Source of the DNA: Aquiflexum lacus
Lineage (GTDB): Bacteria; Bacteroidota; Bacteroidia; Cytophagales; Cyclobacteriaceae
DNA length: 64,000 nt
Assembly: GCF_015476655.1 (NCBI RefSeq)
Contig: NZ_JABFHF010000002.1
Location: 186,001-250,000 of the forward strand
Direction of reading: 5' to 3'
Shown here: positions 25,386-34,767 of the stretch, piece by piece
Position numbering within the stretch: the stretch's first letter is position 1
How the letters are laid out: each line of letters starts with the position of its first letter
The notes under the pieces: generated by a model
Database searches by the model: none
Seen by the model: only the letters and a program-made list of their open reading frames with translations
What the model was told of the DNA's origin: nothing
Program-made: the position numbers and the translations under genes

Positions 25386-26738
25386 ATGAAACACATGATA
25401 GCCATATTGGGAGCAGGAGAAAGTGGAGTTGGGGCAGCATTGCTGGCCTATCAGAAAGGCTATGCAGTATGGGTGTCGGATGCGGGAAAGATAAGTGACT
25501 CAAGGAAAACAACCCTCAAAGAATGGGGGATTGAATTTGAAGAAGGTGTTCATTCCGAGAATCTCATTTTGGCAGCGGATGAAATCATCAAAAGTCCGGG
25601 AATTCCTCCGACTGCCCCGATTGTAAAGAAGGCATTGAAAAAGGGGATTCCGGTCATCGATGAACTGGAATTTGCCTCAAGGTATTCCAAAGGAAAAGTA
25701 ATTGCCATTACAGGTACCAACGGAAAGACAACTACCACTTTGTTGACCTATCACCTGATGAAAAAAGCAGGTTTGGATGTAGGTATGGCGGGTAATGTAG
25801 GGGAAAGCTGGGCTGGTCAATTGGTGAATGAAGACCATGCATGGTGGGTGTTGGAGGTGAGCAGTTTTCAGATTGACGGATTCAAATCTCTTAAACCAAA
25901 AATCGCAGTGCTTACCAATATCACGCCGGATCATTTGGACAGGTATGCTTATAATTTGGACAATTATATAGCCTCAAAGATCTCTCTTTTCAAAAATATG
26001 AATGAAGAGGATGCTGCCATCTATTTTGCTGATGACCTGAATATTCAAGTAGGCTTGGGCAATATCAATCTTCAGGCGACAACATTTCCTGTAATGTTAA
26101 CAAAGCAAATTGAAAGAGGTGGCTACTTCAATGGAGAAGAAATCCAATTGTGCATATTCGATCAAAAGATAAAAATCAAACCTTCGGAAATAGCCTTAAA
26201 AGGAAAGCATAACATGCTGAACACCATGTTCGCAACCTTGGTGGCAACACTGGCTGGAGTAAAGGAGGATATGATAAGAGAGGCACTATTGGATTTCAAA
26301 AATGTGGCCCATAGGATGGAAAATGTAGCAAATATCAACGGAGTTTCTTTTGTGAATGACAGCAAAGGTACCAATGTGGATGCTACCGCTTATGCTTTGG
26401 ACAGTTATTCCGACCCTTTGATTTGGATAGCAGGTGGAGTGGATAAAGGCAATGATTATGAAGTGCTTCTTCCCATCGTGCGGTATAAGGTTAAAATCCT
26501 GATTTGCTTGGGAAAAAATAATGAAAAATTGAGGAAAGCATTTGAAGGTGCCATCCCGGTAATTAAAGAAACGCAAAGTGTTGATGAAGCTGTCTCATGG
26601 GGTTTGGATATGGGTGAAGCAGGTGACGTTGTCCTGCTGTCCCCTGCCTGTGCAAGTTTTGATCTCTTCAAAAATTATGAAGACAGGGGAAATCAGTTCA
26701 AATCTGCTGTAGCAGCACTTAAAAGTACCGTATTATGA
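25386..26738 (+). CDS. murD: UDP-N-acetylmuramoylalanine--D-glutamate ligase
   Basis: A 450-residue cytosolic Mur ligase with N-terminal Rossmann start 'IAILGAGESGVGAALLA', ATP-binding '[11 protein letters not shown]' (about 107-117), 'NITPDHLDRY' and the C-terminal 'SPACASFDLFKNYEDRG', the MurD hallmark. It adds D-Glu to UDP-MurNAc-L-Ala. The ATG begins immediately after the mraY stop. Confidence 0.96.
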   Translation: MKHMIAILGAGESGVGAALLAYQKGYAVWVSDAGKISDSRKTTLKEWGIEFEEGVHSENLILAADEIIKSPGIPPTAPIVKKALKKGIPVIDELEFASRYSKGKVIAITGTNGKTTTTLLTYHLMKKAGLDVGMAGNVGESWAGQLVNEDHAWWVLEVSSFQIDGFKSLKPKIAVLTNITPDHLDRYAYNLDNYIASKISLFKNMNEEDAAIYFADDLNIQVGLGNINLQATTFPVMLTKQIERGGYFNGEEIQLCIFDQKIKIKPSEIALKGKHNMLNTMFATLVATLAGVKEDMIREALLDFKNVAHRMENVANINGVSFVNDSKGTNVDATAYALDSYSDPLIWIAGGVDKGNDYEVLLPIVRYKVKILICLGKNNEKLRKAFEGAIPVIKETQSVDEAVSWGLDMGEAGDVVLLSPACASFDLFKNYEDRGNQFKSAVAALKSTVL

Positions 26739-27910
26739 TGCAGGATGTAAAAATTTGGTTTGATCGGAATTTGAAAGGAGACCCTATCATTTGGGGTATC
26801 GTGATCATCCTTTCTGTCATCAGTATAGTGGTAGTATATTCAGCTACAGGTTCTTTGGCTTATAAATACAAAGGGGGAAATACTGAGAAATATCTTTTTG
26901 ACCATTCTTTAATGGTTGTGGCAGGATTGCTGGTGATGTGGGTGGCTCATAAAATTCCCTACAAGACATTTGGTCTTATTGGAAAGTTTTTGCTGTTGGT
27001 TGCTATTCCGCTGTTGTTTTTGACCTATCTCTTTGGATCAACTGTCAATGAGGCAAACAGATGGTTGACTATTCCTGTGATTAACAAAGCCTTTCAGCCT
27101 TCAGATATTGCCAAGTTGGCCTTGATTGCAACCCTTGCGAGTTTATTGGCAAGGAAACAAAAAAATATCGCCGATTTCAAAAACTCCTTTATTCCAATGA
27201 TGATTGTCATCGGTTTGGTTTGTGGATTGATTGGATTGGCAAATATGTCTACAGCAGTATTGTTGTTTGTCACCTGTCTATTACTTCTGTTGATTGGGAG
27301 GGTTCCTCTCCGGCATATCATGCTGGTGGTTTTATTGGGTAGTCTCTTTTTGACTACCTCGGTATTTATCGGACAAAGGGGAGGAACTTTCTTTTCTCGT
27401 ATCGAAAATTTTGTTTCAGGTGATGAAATCCCCTTCCAGGCAGAACAGTCCTTTATAGCCATTTCCACTGGTGGGATTACTGGAAAAGGACCTGGGAAAT
27501 CTGAACAAAGAAACACTTTGCCCCATCCTTATTCAGATTTCATTTATGCAATCATTATCGAGGAATATGGCTTGGTGGGAGGAGCTACCGTATTGTTCCT
27601 TTACCTGGCATTACTGTTTCGAGGTATGCGCATCGTTGCCTCTTCGACCAAACCTTTTGGAGGACTACTTTCCGCAGGGTTGAGTTTTGCTTTGGTATTA
27701 CAGGCAATGGTCAATATGGCTGTTGCAGTGGGCTTGGGCCCAATCACAGGATTGCCTTTACCGCTGTTGAGTATGGGAGGCACATCATTGGTATTTACAG
27801 GATTTTCATTGGGAATCATCTTGAGTGTCAGTAGAGGAGACCATCAGGACATGGTCGAAAGTCCTGAAGAAGGAAATAATAAAATCAGGAAGTCATTCCA
27901 AACAGCTTGA
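26735..27910 (+). CDS. ftsW: Peptidoglycan glycosyltransferase FtsW
   Basis: A 391-residue SEDS-family protein with about ten membrane segments. Family motifs include 'ATGSLAYKYKGG', 'GSTVNEANRWLTIP', 'QPSDIAKLALI', 'FIYAIIIEEYGLVGG' and 'GPITGLPLPLLSMGGTSL'. Polymerises septal glycan from lipid II together with FtsI. The gene overlaps murD by four bases (ATGA). Confidence 0.95.
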   Translation: MMQDVKIWFDRNLKGDPIIWGIVIILSVISIVVVYSATGSLAYKYKGGNTEKYLFDHSLMVVAGLLVMWVAHKIPYKTFGLIGKFLLLVAIPLLFLTYLFGSTVNEANRWLTIPVINKAFQPSDIAKLALIATLASLLARKQKNIADFKNSFIPMMIVIGLVCGLIGLANMSTAVLLFVTCLLLLLIGRVPLRHIMLVVLLGSLFLTTSVFIGQRGGTFFSRIENFVSGDEIPFQAEQSFIAISTGGITGKGPGKSEQRNTLPHPYSDFIYAIIIEEYGLVGGATVLFLYLALLFRGMRIVASSTKPFGGLLSAGLSFALVLQAMVNMAVAVGLGPITGLPLPLLSMGGTSLVFTGFSLGIILSVSRGDHQDMVESPEEGNNKIRKSFQTA

Positions 27911-29028
27911 CAAAATTGAAAAACAACGGCACACCATATCGAATCATGATCAGCGGAGGAGGCACCGGAGGCCATATCTATCCGGCTATTGCCATAGCCA
28001 ATGCCTGGAAGGAAAAGCATCCGGACGCTGAGATTCTTTTTGTAGGTGCGGAGGGGAAAATGGAAATGCAGAAAGTACCTGAGGCTGGATATAAAATCGA
28101 GGGACTAAAAATAGCAGGGTTACAGCGAAGCTTGAGCTTATCCAATTTGAGTTTTCCTTTCAAGCTGCTAGGGAGCATAAATAAATCCAAAAAGTTATTG
28201 GCAGATTTTATCCCAAGTGCAGTAGTCGGTGTGGGAGGATACGCAAGTGGTCCGCTTTTATATGCGGCCCAGGGAAAAGGAATACCTACACTCATTCAGG
28301 AACAGAATTCTTACGCAGGTCTGACAAATAAGTTATTGGCAAAGAAGGCAAAAAAAATCTGTGTGGCCTATCCGAATATGGAGAAGTTTTTCCCCAAAGA
28401 TAGGATTCAGTATACCGGTAATCCAGTGAGAAAAGACATCCTTGATTTGGAAGGGAAAAAAGAAAAAGCTCTAAACCAGTTTGGTTTAGTACCAGAGAAA
28501 AAGGTCCTACTGGTTTTGGGAGGTAGTTTGGGGGCCCGTACCATCAATCAGGCAGTTCTTGCCGATATGGAGTCTTTTGAGCAGGATGGATATCAATTGC
28601 TCTGGCAAAGCGGGAAATTTTATTTTTCCGAAATGGCCTCTCAAGTAAATGCTGCAAAGGTGAAGCATATCCATGTGTTGGAATTTATCAAAGAAATGGA
28701 CTTGGCTTATGCAGCCGCTGATATAGTAGTATCAAGAGCCGGAGCGCTTTCAGTTTCTGAACTGAGTCTTGTGGGTAAGCCTGTGGTTTTCGTTCCTTCT
28801 CCCAATGTGGCAGAGGACCATCAGACCAAAAATGCCATGGCCTATGTAAATGCCGAAGCAGCAGTATTACTCAAGGATTCCGAGGCGGTTGGTAAACTTA
28901 AAATAGTAGTAGACCAAGTAATGGCTGATACAAAAAAGGCCAAAAGCTTGGGAGAAAATATAAAGGCAATGGCCAAACCTAAAGCAGCAGAAGAAATAAT
29001 AGAAGCTTTGGAAAGTATTCTTGCATGA
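27907..29028 (+). CDS. murG: Undecaprenyldiphospho-muramoylpentapeptide beta-N-acetylglucosaminyltransferase
   Basis: A 373-residue peripheral membrane GT28-family enzyme making lipid II. The glycine-rich loop 'ISGGGTGGHIYPAIAIA' lies near the N-terminus; 'GVGGYASGP', 'LIQEQNSYAGLTNK', 'LVLGGSLGARTIN' and 'VSRAGALSVSELSLVGKP' follow. The TTG at 27907 overlaps the ftsW stop (TTGA) and gives the family-like length before the glycine loop. An internal ATG at 27946 would remove the beta-strand leading into that loop and is less likely. Confidence 0.94.
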   Translation: MTKLKNNGTPYRIMISGGGTGGHIYPAIAIANAWKEKHPDAEILFVGAEGKMEMQKVPEAGYKIEGLKIAGLQRSLSLSNLSFPFKLLGSINKSKKLLADFIPSAVVGVGGYASGPLLYAAQGKGIPTLIQEQNSYAGLTNKLLAKKAKKICVAYPNMEKFFPKDRIQYTGNPVRKDILDLEGKKEKALNQFGLVPEKKVLLVLGGSLGARTINQAVLADMESFEQDGYQLLWQSGKFYFSEMASQVNAAKVKHIHVLEFIKEMDLAYAAADIVVSRAGALSVSELSLVGKPVVFVPSPNVAEDHQTKNAMAYVNAEAAVLLKDSEAVGKLKIVVDQVMADTKKAKSLGENIKAMAKPKAAEEIIEALESILA

Positions 29029-30422
29029 ATCTGAAAAAACTACATACCGTCCATTTCCTGGGTATCGGGGGCATAGGCATGAGTGCATTGGCACGTTGGT
29101 TTAACCACATTGGTGTCAAAGTGTCCGGCTATGATAAAACCCCATCTCCACTTACGGCTTCTTTGGAGAAGGAAGGTATGGCAATTGGTTTTGAGGATCG
29201 TGAGGATACCATTCCTCTTGAGGTTTTGGAAAGTAAAGATAATACCCTGATCATTTGGACTCCGGCCATACCCAAGGATTCAGTGCAACTAAAATTCTTT
29301 ATAGAAAATAAATTTCCTATAAAGAAGAGAGCGGCAGTTCTGGGTATGATTACGGCCAATATGCCCACCATAGCTGTGGCTGGAACTCATGGAAAAACTA
29401 CCACTTCTTCAATGATTGCACATCTGTTGAAGTTTGGGGGAAAAAATATTGCAGCCTTTTTAGGAGGGTTGACACAAAACTATGAGAGTAACCTGATCCT
29501 TCATGATGAAGCAATCGGTGAGGCTATAGTGGTAGTAGAAGCGGATGAGTTTGACCGTTCTTTCCTGCACCTGCATCCCAATGTGGCAGTGGTAACAAGT
29601 GCGGATGCAGACCATTTGGATATTTATGGGGATGGAGACCATATGCTGGAGGGTTTCAGGCAATTCGTGGATTTGATAGCAGAAGAGGGTCAGCTATTTA
29701 TTCAATCAAAAGCTCTCGGAAAACTGGGTTCACCTTCAAAACGAGCCTTGAATGTAAGGGAGTACGGGATTGATAAAGGTGAAATTCAGGCAAGAGAGAT
29801 TCAGCCTTTGCCCAGTGCATTCCGCTTTGACTACTTCAGTAAAACTATTGAGATCAAAGGCTTGGACTTGCATATGCATGGTTTTCACAACGTTGAGAAT
29901 ATCCTTCCTGCCATTGCCATTGCTTTGGAAAATGGTCTGAATGAATCTGTGATAAGGGAAGGTGTGCAAACTTATAAAGGTGTTAAAAGGAGATTTGAGA
30001 TATGGGTGCAGGAAGAGGACAGGGTATTTATCGATGATTATGCACACCATCCTGAGGAAATCAGGGCATTTCTGACTTCTGTGAAGGCAATGTATCCTGA
30101 CAGCAAATTGACAGCTATTTTCCAGCCTCATTTATATACAAGAACAAGGGATTTTGCCGAAGGATTTTCGGAAAGTTTATCCTTGGCCGATGAAGTGGTA
30201 TTGCTGGATATTTATCCGGCAAGGGAACAGCCGATAGCTGGTGTGACGGCATCCATGCTTTTGGAAAGAATTACTTCTGCAAAAAAGTCTCTTCAGCCTA
30301 AAGAAGGATTATTGGATTATTTGGAAAAAAATAGACCTGAGGTTTTGGTGACCATTGGGGCAGGAGATATAGACAGATTGGTATCACCGATCGCAAACTG
30401 GATGAAGCATCATGAAAATTAA
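29025..30422 (+). CDS. murC: UDP-N-acetylmuramate--L-alanine ligase
   Basis: A 465-residue cytosolic Mur ligase. 'VHFLGIGGIGMSALARW' at the start, the ATP-binding 'VAGTHGKTTTSSMIAHLL' (His in place of the Asn of other Mur ligases, diagnostic of MurC), 'VVEADEFDRSFLHLHP', 'DDYAHHPEEIRAFL' and 'FQPHLYTRTRDF' are all present. First amino-acid addition to UDP-MurNAc. Overlaps murG by four bases and the ftsQ start by 11 bases. Confidence 0.96.
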   Translation: MNLKKLHTVHFLGIGGIGMSALARWFNHIGVKVSGYDKTPSPLTASLEKEGMAIGFEDREDTIPLEVLESKDNTLIIWTPAIPKDSVQLKFFIENKFPIKKRAAVLGMITANMPTIAVAGTHGKTTTSSMIAHLLKFGGKNIAAFLGGLTQNYESNLILHDEAIGEAIVVVEADEFDRSFLHLHPNVAVVTSADADHLDIYGDGDHMLEGFRQFVDLIAEEGQLFIQSKALGKLGSPSKRALNVREYGIDKGEIQAREIQPLPSAFRFDYFSKTIEIKGLDLHMHGFHNVENILPAIAIALENGLNESVIREGVQTYKGVKRRFEIWVQEEDRVFIDDYAHHPEEIRAFLTSVKAMYPDSKLTAIFQPHLYTRTRDFAEGFSESLSLADEVVLLDIYPAREQPIAGVTASMLLERITSAKKSLQPKEGLLDYLEKNRPEVLVTIGAGDIDRLVSPIANWMKHHEN

Positions 30423-31167
30423 ATACAAAAATCCGCTGATATTCTCGTCCCTGGTACTTGTGCTGGTGGTATTCATTGGTTTTGTAGAAAAAAAGGATTC
30501 CGAGCGAACTTTAAGCGGGATGGAAGTAAGGGTAAGGGGAATTGCTGATGTCTATTTCGTGAACGAAAAGGAAATTCTGAATGCGCTTAAAACCGAGTTT
30601 CCTTTGATTCAGCCAGGTATTTCCATGAAGGAGGTAGACCTGAACAAGATTGAAAAGAAAGTTGAAACACATCCTTTTGTAAGGAAAGCAGAAGTTTTTG
30701 CTGACTTGAAAGGACAGGTGGTGATTGAGATTGCGCAGCATATTCCCATGGCAAGGATTGTAAGGCCAAATGCTGCCGATGGTTATATATCTACTGAAGG
30801 AAGGATTTTACCAACTTCCCCACAATACACCACCCGAGTGATGACTTTGGGAGGAGCACATGCTGAAAGCCTCCTGAAGATGGAGGATATCAATGAAAGT
30901 CATTCCGAGCTGATGGAGTTGATCAGATTCATTTATGATGACGAATTCTGGAGGGCACAGATTGCCGGAATGGATATTCCTAAAAAATCAGATATCAGAA
31001 TGCATCAGCAGGTTGGGAAACAGGTGATAGAGTTTGGAGATGCAAAGGACATTGAAGAAAAGTTCAATAAAATTAACCTATTCTATGAGGAAATCCTGCC
31101 CAAAAAAGGCTGGAATACTTACAGCAGGGTCAATGTAAAATATAAGGGCCAGATTGTTTGTGAATAA
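30412..31167 (+). CDS. ftsQ: FtsQ-like cell division protein
   Basis: A 251-residue bitopic protein: short basic cytoplasmic tail, one membrane segment (about 8-26, 'PLIFSSLVLVLVVFIGFV') and a periplasmic part with a POTRA-like region ('FVNEKEILNALKTEF...KIEKKVETHPFVRKAEVFADLKGQVVIEI') and the FtsQ-type 'QHIPMARIV' strand. It connects early and late division proteins through FtsB/FtsL. Sequence similarity is moderate, but position between murC and ftsA settles the identity. Confidence 0.88.
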   Translation: MKIKYKNPLIFSSLVLVLVVFIGFVEKKDSERTLSGMEVRVRGIADVYFVNEKEILNALKTEFPLIQPGISMKEVDLNKIEKKVETHPFVRKAEVFADLKGQVVIEIAQHIPMARIVRPNAADGYISTEGRILPTSPQYTTRVMTLGGAHAESLLKMEDINESHSELMELIRFIYDDEFWRAQIAGMDIPKKSDIRMHQQVGKQVIEFGDAKDIEEKFNKINLFYEEILPKKGWNTYSRVNVKYKGQIVCE

Positions 31168-31178
31168 TTGAAATCGCT

Positions 31179-32495
31179 ATGGAAAATAACAAATTGATTG
31201 TAGGACTGGATATCGGAACCACCAAAATATGCGCCATCATCGGGCGGAAAAATGAGTTTGGAAAACTTGAGGTTCTCGGTATGGGCAAAGCTGTATCTGA
31301 TGGGGTCATCAGAGGCATTGTTACCAATATTGACAAAACCGTAAATGCCATCCAAAAAGCTGTACATGAAGCTTCTGAAATGGCTGACGTAGATATTGTG
31401 GAAGTGATTGTTGGCATTGCCGGACAGCATATCCGCAGCACTGTCCATCACGGAGTCATTATCAGGCATCCCAATCAGGATGAAATCACGGTGGAGGATG
31501 TGAGAAGACTTTCCAATGACATGGAGAATATTGTGGTGCCTCCCGGAAATACAATTATCCATGTGATGCCGCAGGATTATACCGTCGATTACGAAGATGG
31601 TATCAAAGACCCTGTTGGGATGTCAGGTTCCAGACTTGAAGCTGATTTCCATATTATTACAGCCCAAACCACAGCGATCAATAATATCAACAGATGCGTC
31701 AAACGTGCCAACTTGGTTTCTCAGGATCTGATTTTGGAACCACTCGCCAGTTCACTATCAGTCCTTAGTGAACAGGACAAGGAAGCGGGAGTATGTTTGG
31801 TGGATATTGGTGGTGGAACTACCGATATAGCGATATTTTATGATAATATCATCAGACATACTGCGGTCATTCCTTTAGGAGGAAATATCATTACCTCTGA
31901 TATCAAAGAAGGCTGTATGGTATTGCACCATCAGGCCGAATTGCTCAAAACCAAATTCGGGAAAGCCATAGCAGAAGAGGCAAACCCTAATGAGATAGTG
32001 TCCATTCCCGGTTTGCGTAACAGGCAACCAAAAGAAATATCCATCAAAAACCTGGCAGCCATCATACAAGCCAGGATGGAAGAAATAGTAGAATATGTGC
32101 AAAATGAATTGGTAGCAAGTGGTCATTATAAAAAACTCACCGGTGGAATTGTCCTGACCGGAGGTGGTTCCCAATTACAGGGAGTAGCACAGTTGTTTGA
32201 ATACATGACAGGATTGGATACCAGGATCGGTTATCCCAATGAACACTTAGGTAAATGTAAAATAGAGGAAGTCAAAAGTCCGATGTATGCTACATCTGTC
32301 GGATTGGTATTGGCGGGATTCAGGTCATTGGATGAGAGAGAGAACAATTACAGGATCCGTACTGAGTCGGTCATGCAACCAAAAATTCAGGCCAAATCCA
32401 GTAAAACCGAATATGGCCCGAACATTTTCTCTAGTATAGGAAAGAAACTGAAAGATATCATCACCAATGATATGAATGAAGATAGTAATTACTAG
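31179..32495 (+). CDS. ftsA: Cell division protein FtsA
   Basis: A 438-residue actin-fold ATPase that anchors FtsZ to the membrane. Phosphate-1 motif 'IVGLDIGTTKICAIIG', the 1C/SHS2 region with 'HVMPQDYTVD', phosphate-2 'CLVDIGGGTTDIAIF' and adenosine motif 'GIVLTGGGSQLQG' are intact. The last residues carry 'IFSSIGKKLKDIITNDM', an amphipathic helix suited as the membrane-targeting sequence, though it is followed by an acidic tail. Eleven bases after ftsQ. Confidence 0.95.
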   Translation: MENNKLIVGLDIGTTKICAIIGRKNEFGKLEVLGMGKAVSDGVIRGIVTNIDKTVNAIQKAVHEASEMADVDIVEVIVGIAGQHIRSTVHHGVIIRHPNQDEITVEDVRRLSNDMENIVVPPGNTIIHVMPQDYTVDYEDGIKDPVGMSGSRLEADFHIITAQTTAINNINRCVKRANLVSQDLILEPLASSLSVLSEQDKEAGVCLVDIGGGTTDIAIFYDNIIRHTAVIPLGGNIITSDIKEGCMVLHHQAELLKTKFGKAIAEEANPNEIVSIPGLRNRQPKEISIKNLAAIIQARMEEIVEYVQNELVASGHYKKLTGGIVLTGGGSQLQGVAQLFEYMTGLDTRIGYPNEHLGKCKIEEVKSPMYATSVGLVLAGFRSLDERENNYRIRTESVMQPKIQAKSSKTEYGPNIFSSIGKKLKDIITNDMNEDSNY

Positions 32496-32514
32496 GGCTT
32501 ATCATACTAGAGAG

Positions 32515-32535
32515 GCAGGGGATTTTGTCCCCTGC
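32515..32535 (+). terminator. Hairpin between ftsA and ftsZ (possible attenuator)
   Basis: Perfect 8-bp stem GCAGGGGA / TCCCCTGC around loop TTTTG, 19 bases after the ftsA stop. The following sequence is TTCCCTC rather than a T-run, so it is a weak terminator or an RNA processing/stability element that could make the ftsZ level differ from ftsA. Confidence 0.5.
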
Positions 32536-32592
32536 TTCCCTCATAACAAAAACCATACTCAACGAAAAAATAATTTCACCAATTAATAAAAA

Positions 32593-34242
32593 ATGTCAGA
32601 TAACATGAAAGATTACAAGTTTGATCTTCCTAAAAATCACAAATCAATCATTAAAGTGATTGGCGTAGGAGGAGGTGGTTCCAATGCAGTGAACCACATG
32701 TACAATATGGGAATCAAGGATGTGGAGTTTGTTGTCGTTAACACAGACGCCCAAGCTTTACAGAGCAGTCCTGTTCCGTTGAAATTGCAGTTAGGTGCCC
32801 ACCTTACCGAAGGTCTGGGCGCAGGTGCCAATCCTGAAAAGGGTAGGAATGCGGCCATTGAAAGCCGTGAAGAAATCAGAGACCTGCTTTCAGACAATAC
32901 CAAGATGGTGTTTATCACCGCTGGTATGGGCGGCGGTACAGGTACCGGCGCAGCTCCTGTTATTGCCAAAATCGCCAAGGACCTTGACATACTTACAGTA
33001 GGTATTGTGACAGCTCCTTTTGTATTCGAAGGCAGAAAAAAAATGCAAGCTGCCCAATCAGGAATTGAATCCTTAAGGGAAAATTGTGATACCGTGTTGG
33101 TTATTCTCAATGATAAGCTAAGAGAAATTTATGGTAACCTTGCCATTCGTTCTGCTTTTGCTAAAGCGGACAATGTCTTGACCACTGCGGCCAAATCCAT
33201 TGCTGAAATCATCACTGTTCATCAGGATGTCAACGTGGACTTTGAAGATGTCAAAACAGTAATGAAAGAAGCAGGTGCCGCCGTGATGGGCTCTGCGACT
33301 GAGGAAGGCGATGGTCGTGCCATCCGTGCTGCTGAAAAAGCGATTGCTTCTCCATTGTTGAATAACGTGGATATCAGAGGTGCACAAAAAATCCTTCTCT
33401 CTATCATGAGTGGTGAGGATGATGAGTTGTCCATGGATGAATTGAGCGAAATTACAGAGTATATCCAAGAAAGAGCCGGTGATGAAGCTGAGGTTATTTT
33501 TGGTCAGGGGATTGATTCAGACTTGAACAAGTCCATCAGAGTTACTGTCATTGCTACAGGTTTTGAAATGGATAAGTTGACCAATGCTTCTCCATCCGGT
33601 AAAAAAGAAGAAAAACATGAGGTCGCAATTCTAGAAGAAACTGAGGAAGATGATGTGAAAAAAGTTATCGACTTGGAATCAGGTAAAACTTCCCGTGTAG
33701 AAGAAGAAAATACTCCCCAACCGGGTCAGACTTTCACGTTTACTTTCAATAAACCTGCTTTTACTCCTGCAAATGACAAGAAGCCATTGGAAGAAGTACA
33801 AAAAACTGACGAAAAACCTGAGCCTTTTGAAATAGAAGATCAGATCAAAACAGAACCAATTTTTGAATTTGTTCCAGTAAAAACTGAACCGACCAAAGTG
33901 GTTTTCGAACTTGATAGCGAGGAAGATAAAAAAACTGAAATGCCTAAGGCTGTGGAAAAAGAAGAAGCTAAACCGCAGCACAGCAATGATTACTACGAAC
34001 AGGTAAAGCAAAAAGCCATTCAAAGGGCTCATGAACGTTTTGAAAGATTAAAAGGAATCAAGACTTTCAACCAACACCCTGAAGAATTCAAGGACAAGTT
34101 GGAAACTCCCGCTTTTGTAAGAAAGCAGGTCAAACTTGCTGATGTACAGCACAGTTCAGAAAGAAACCTTTCGAGGTTTAATCTGACCGACGAGAATGAG
34201 TTTCTGAAAAACAATAGGTTTTTACATGACAATGTAGATTGA
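32593..34242 (+). CDS. ftsZ: Cell division protein FtsZ with extended C-terminal tail
   Basis: A 549-residue tubulin-fold GTPase. Residues 1-335 form the conserved core: 'KVIGVGGGGSNAVNHM', tubulin signature G-G-G-T-G-T-G (113-119), 'NDKLREIYGNLAIRSAFAKADNVL' and the T7-loop region. From about 335 there is a long Glu/Lys/Pro-rich linker, then 'TPAFVRKQVKL' (505-515), which resembles the conserved FtsA-binding peptide but lies 35 residues before the end, and a terminal 'FLHDNVD'. Separated from ftsA by a 97-bp spacer with a hairpin. Convergent with the next gene without a single spacer base. Confidence 0.96.
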   Translation: MSDNMKDYKFDLPKNHKSIIKVIGVGGGGSNAVNHMYNMGIKDVEFVVVNTDAQALQSSPVPLKLQLGAHLTEGLGAGANPEKGRNAAIESREEIRDLLSDNTKMVFITAGMGGGTGTGAAPVIAKIAKDLDILTVGIVTAPFVFEGRKKMQAAQSGIESLRENCDTVLVILNDKLREIYGNLAIRSAFAKADNVLTTAAKSIAEIITVHQDVNVDFEDVKTVMKEAGAAVMGSATEEGDGRAIRAAEKAIASPLLNNVDIRGAQKILLSIMSGEDDELSMDELSEITEYIQERAGDEAEVIFGQGIDSDLNKSIRVTVIATGFEMDKLTNASPSGKKEEKHEVAILEETEEDDVKKVIDLESGKTSRVEEENTPQPGQTFTFTFNKPAFTPANDKKPLEEVQKTDEKPEPFEIEDQIKTEPIFEFVPVKTEPTKVVFELDSEEDKKTEMPKAVEKEEAKPQHSNDYYEQVKQKAIQRAHERFERLKGIKTFNQHPEEFKDKLETPAFVRKQVKLADVQHSSERNLSRFNLTDENEFLKNNRFLHDNVD

Positions 34243-34767
34243 TCAGAAGTCGATCAACATTTCTGCCTGGGTGTGAAGCAATTCCTTGTACAGCCTGTTG
34301 GTGAGCAGGTTATCTGACATATTCTCCTCAATCTTAGCCAATTTAGGTTTGAGGGCAAGTACATGCATCCCAAGGTAATGGAAAATGTCGGTGAGGTGGC
34401 TCAGAGCGATGCCACCCCCGCCAATTCCAGAAGAAATGCCTACCAAAGCACATTTTTTATTCCTGAAAGAATTGGGATAGGTCATGCCATCTATAAAGGA
34501 TTTAAGGATTCCGGGAAATGATCCATTGTATTCCGGGATAATAAAAACAAACTTATTTCCCTCCTTTACTTTTTGATGAAAAGCATTGTATGCTTCGTTT
34601 TTTCCATTATTCTCATAAAGTGCAGAAAAAGTGAAGTCATGAGGCAAGTCCTCCAATTTTAGTATTTCAGATTCAGCACCAAAAGTGGAGAGATTCTCCT
34701 GATACATATTGGCAATTTTATATGACAAGGAATTTTTGCGGTTGGTACCGACTATTATTTTTATCAT
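34243..34767 (-). CDS. NADPH-dependent FMN reductase family protein
   Basis: A 174-residue flavodoxin-like protein with the family pattern 'IIVGTNRKNSLSYKIANMY' (FMN phosphate loop), 'FIIPEYNGSFPGILKSFIDGM' (the NPEYN-type motif) and 'ALVGISSGIGGGGIALSHL'. These enzymes reduce FMN, quinones or azo compounds; the substrate is not predictable. Its stop codon complement directly abuts the ftsZ stop, and no terminator is visible between them, so the two transcripts probably overlap. Confidence 0.85.
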   Translation of the reverse strand: MIKIIVGTNRKNSLSYKIANMYQENLSTFGAESEILKLEDLPHDFTFSALYENNGKNEAYNAFHQKVKEGNKFVFIIPEYNGSFPGILKSFIDGMTYPNSFRNKKCALVGISSGIGGGGIALSHLTDIFHYLGMHVLALKPKLAKIEENMSDNLLTNRLYKELLHTQAEMLIDF

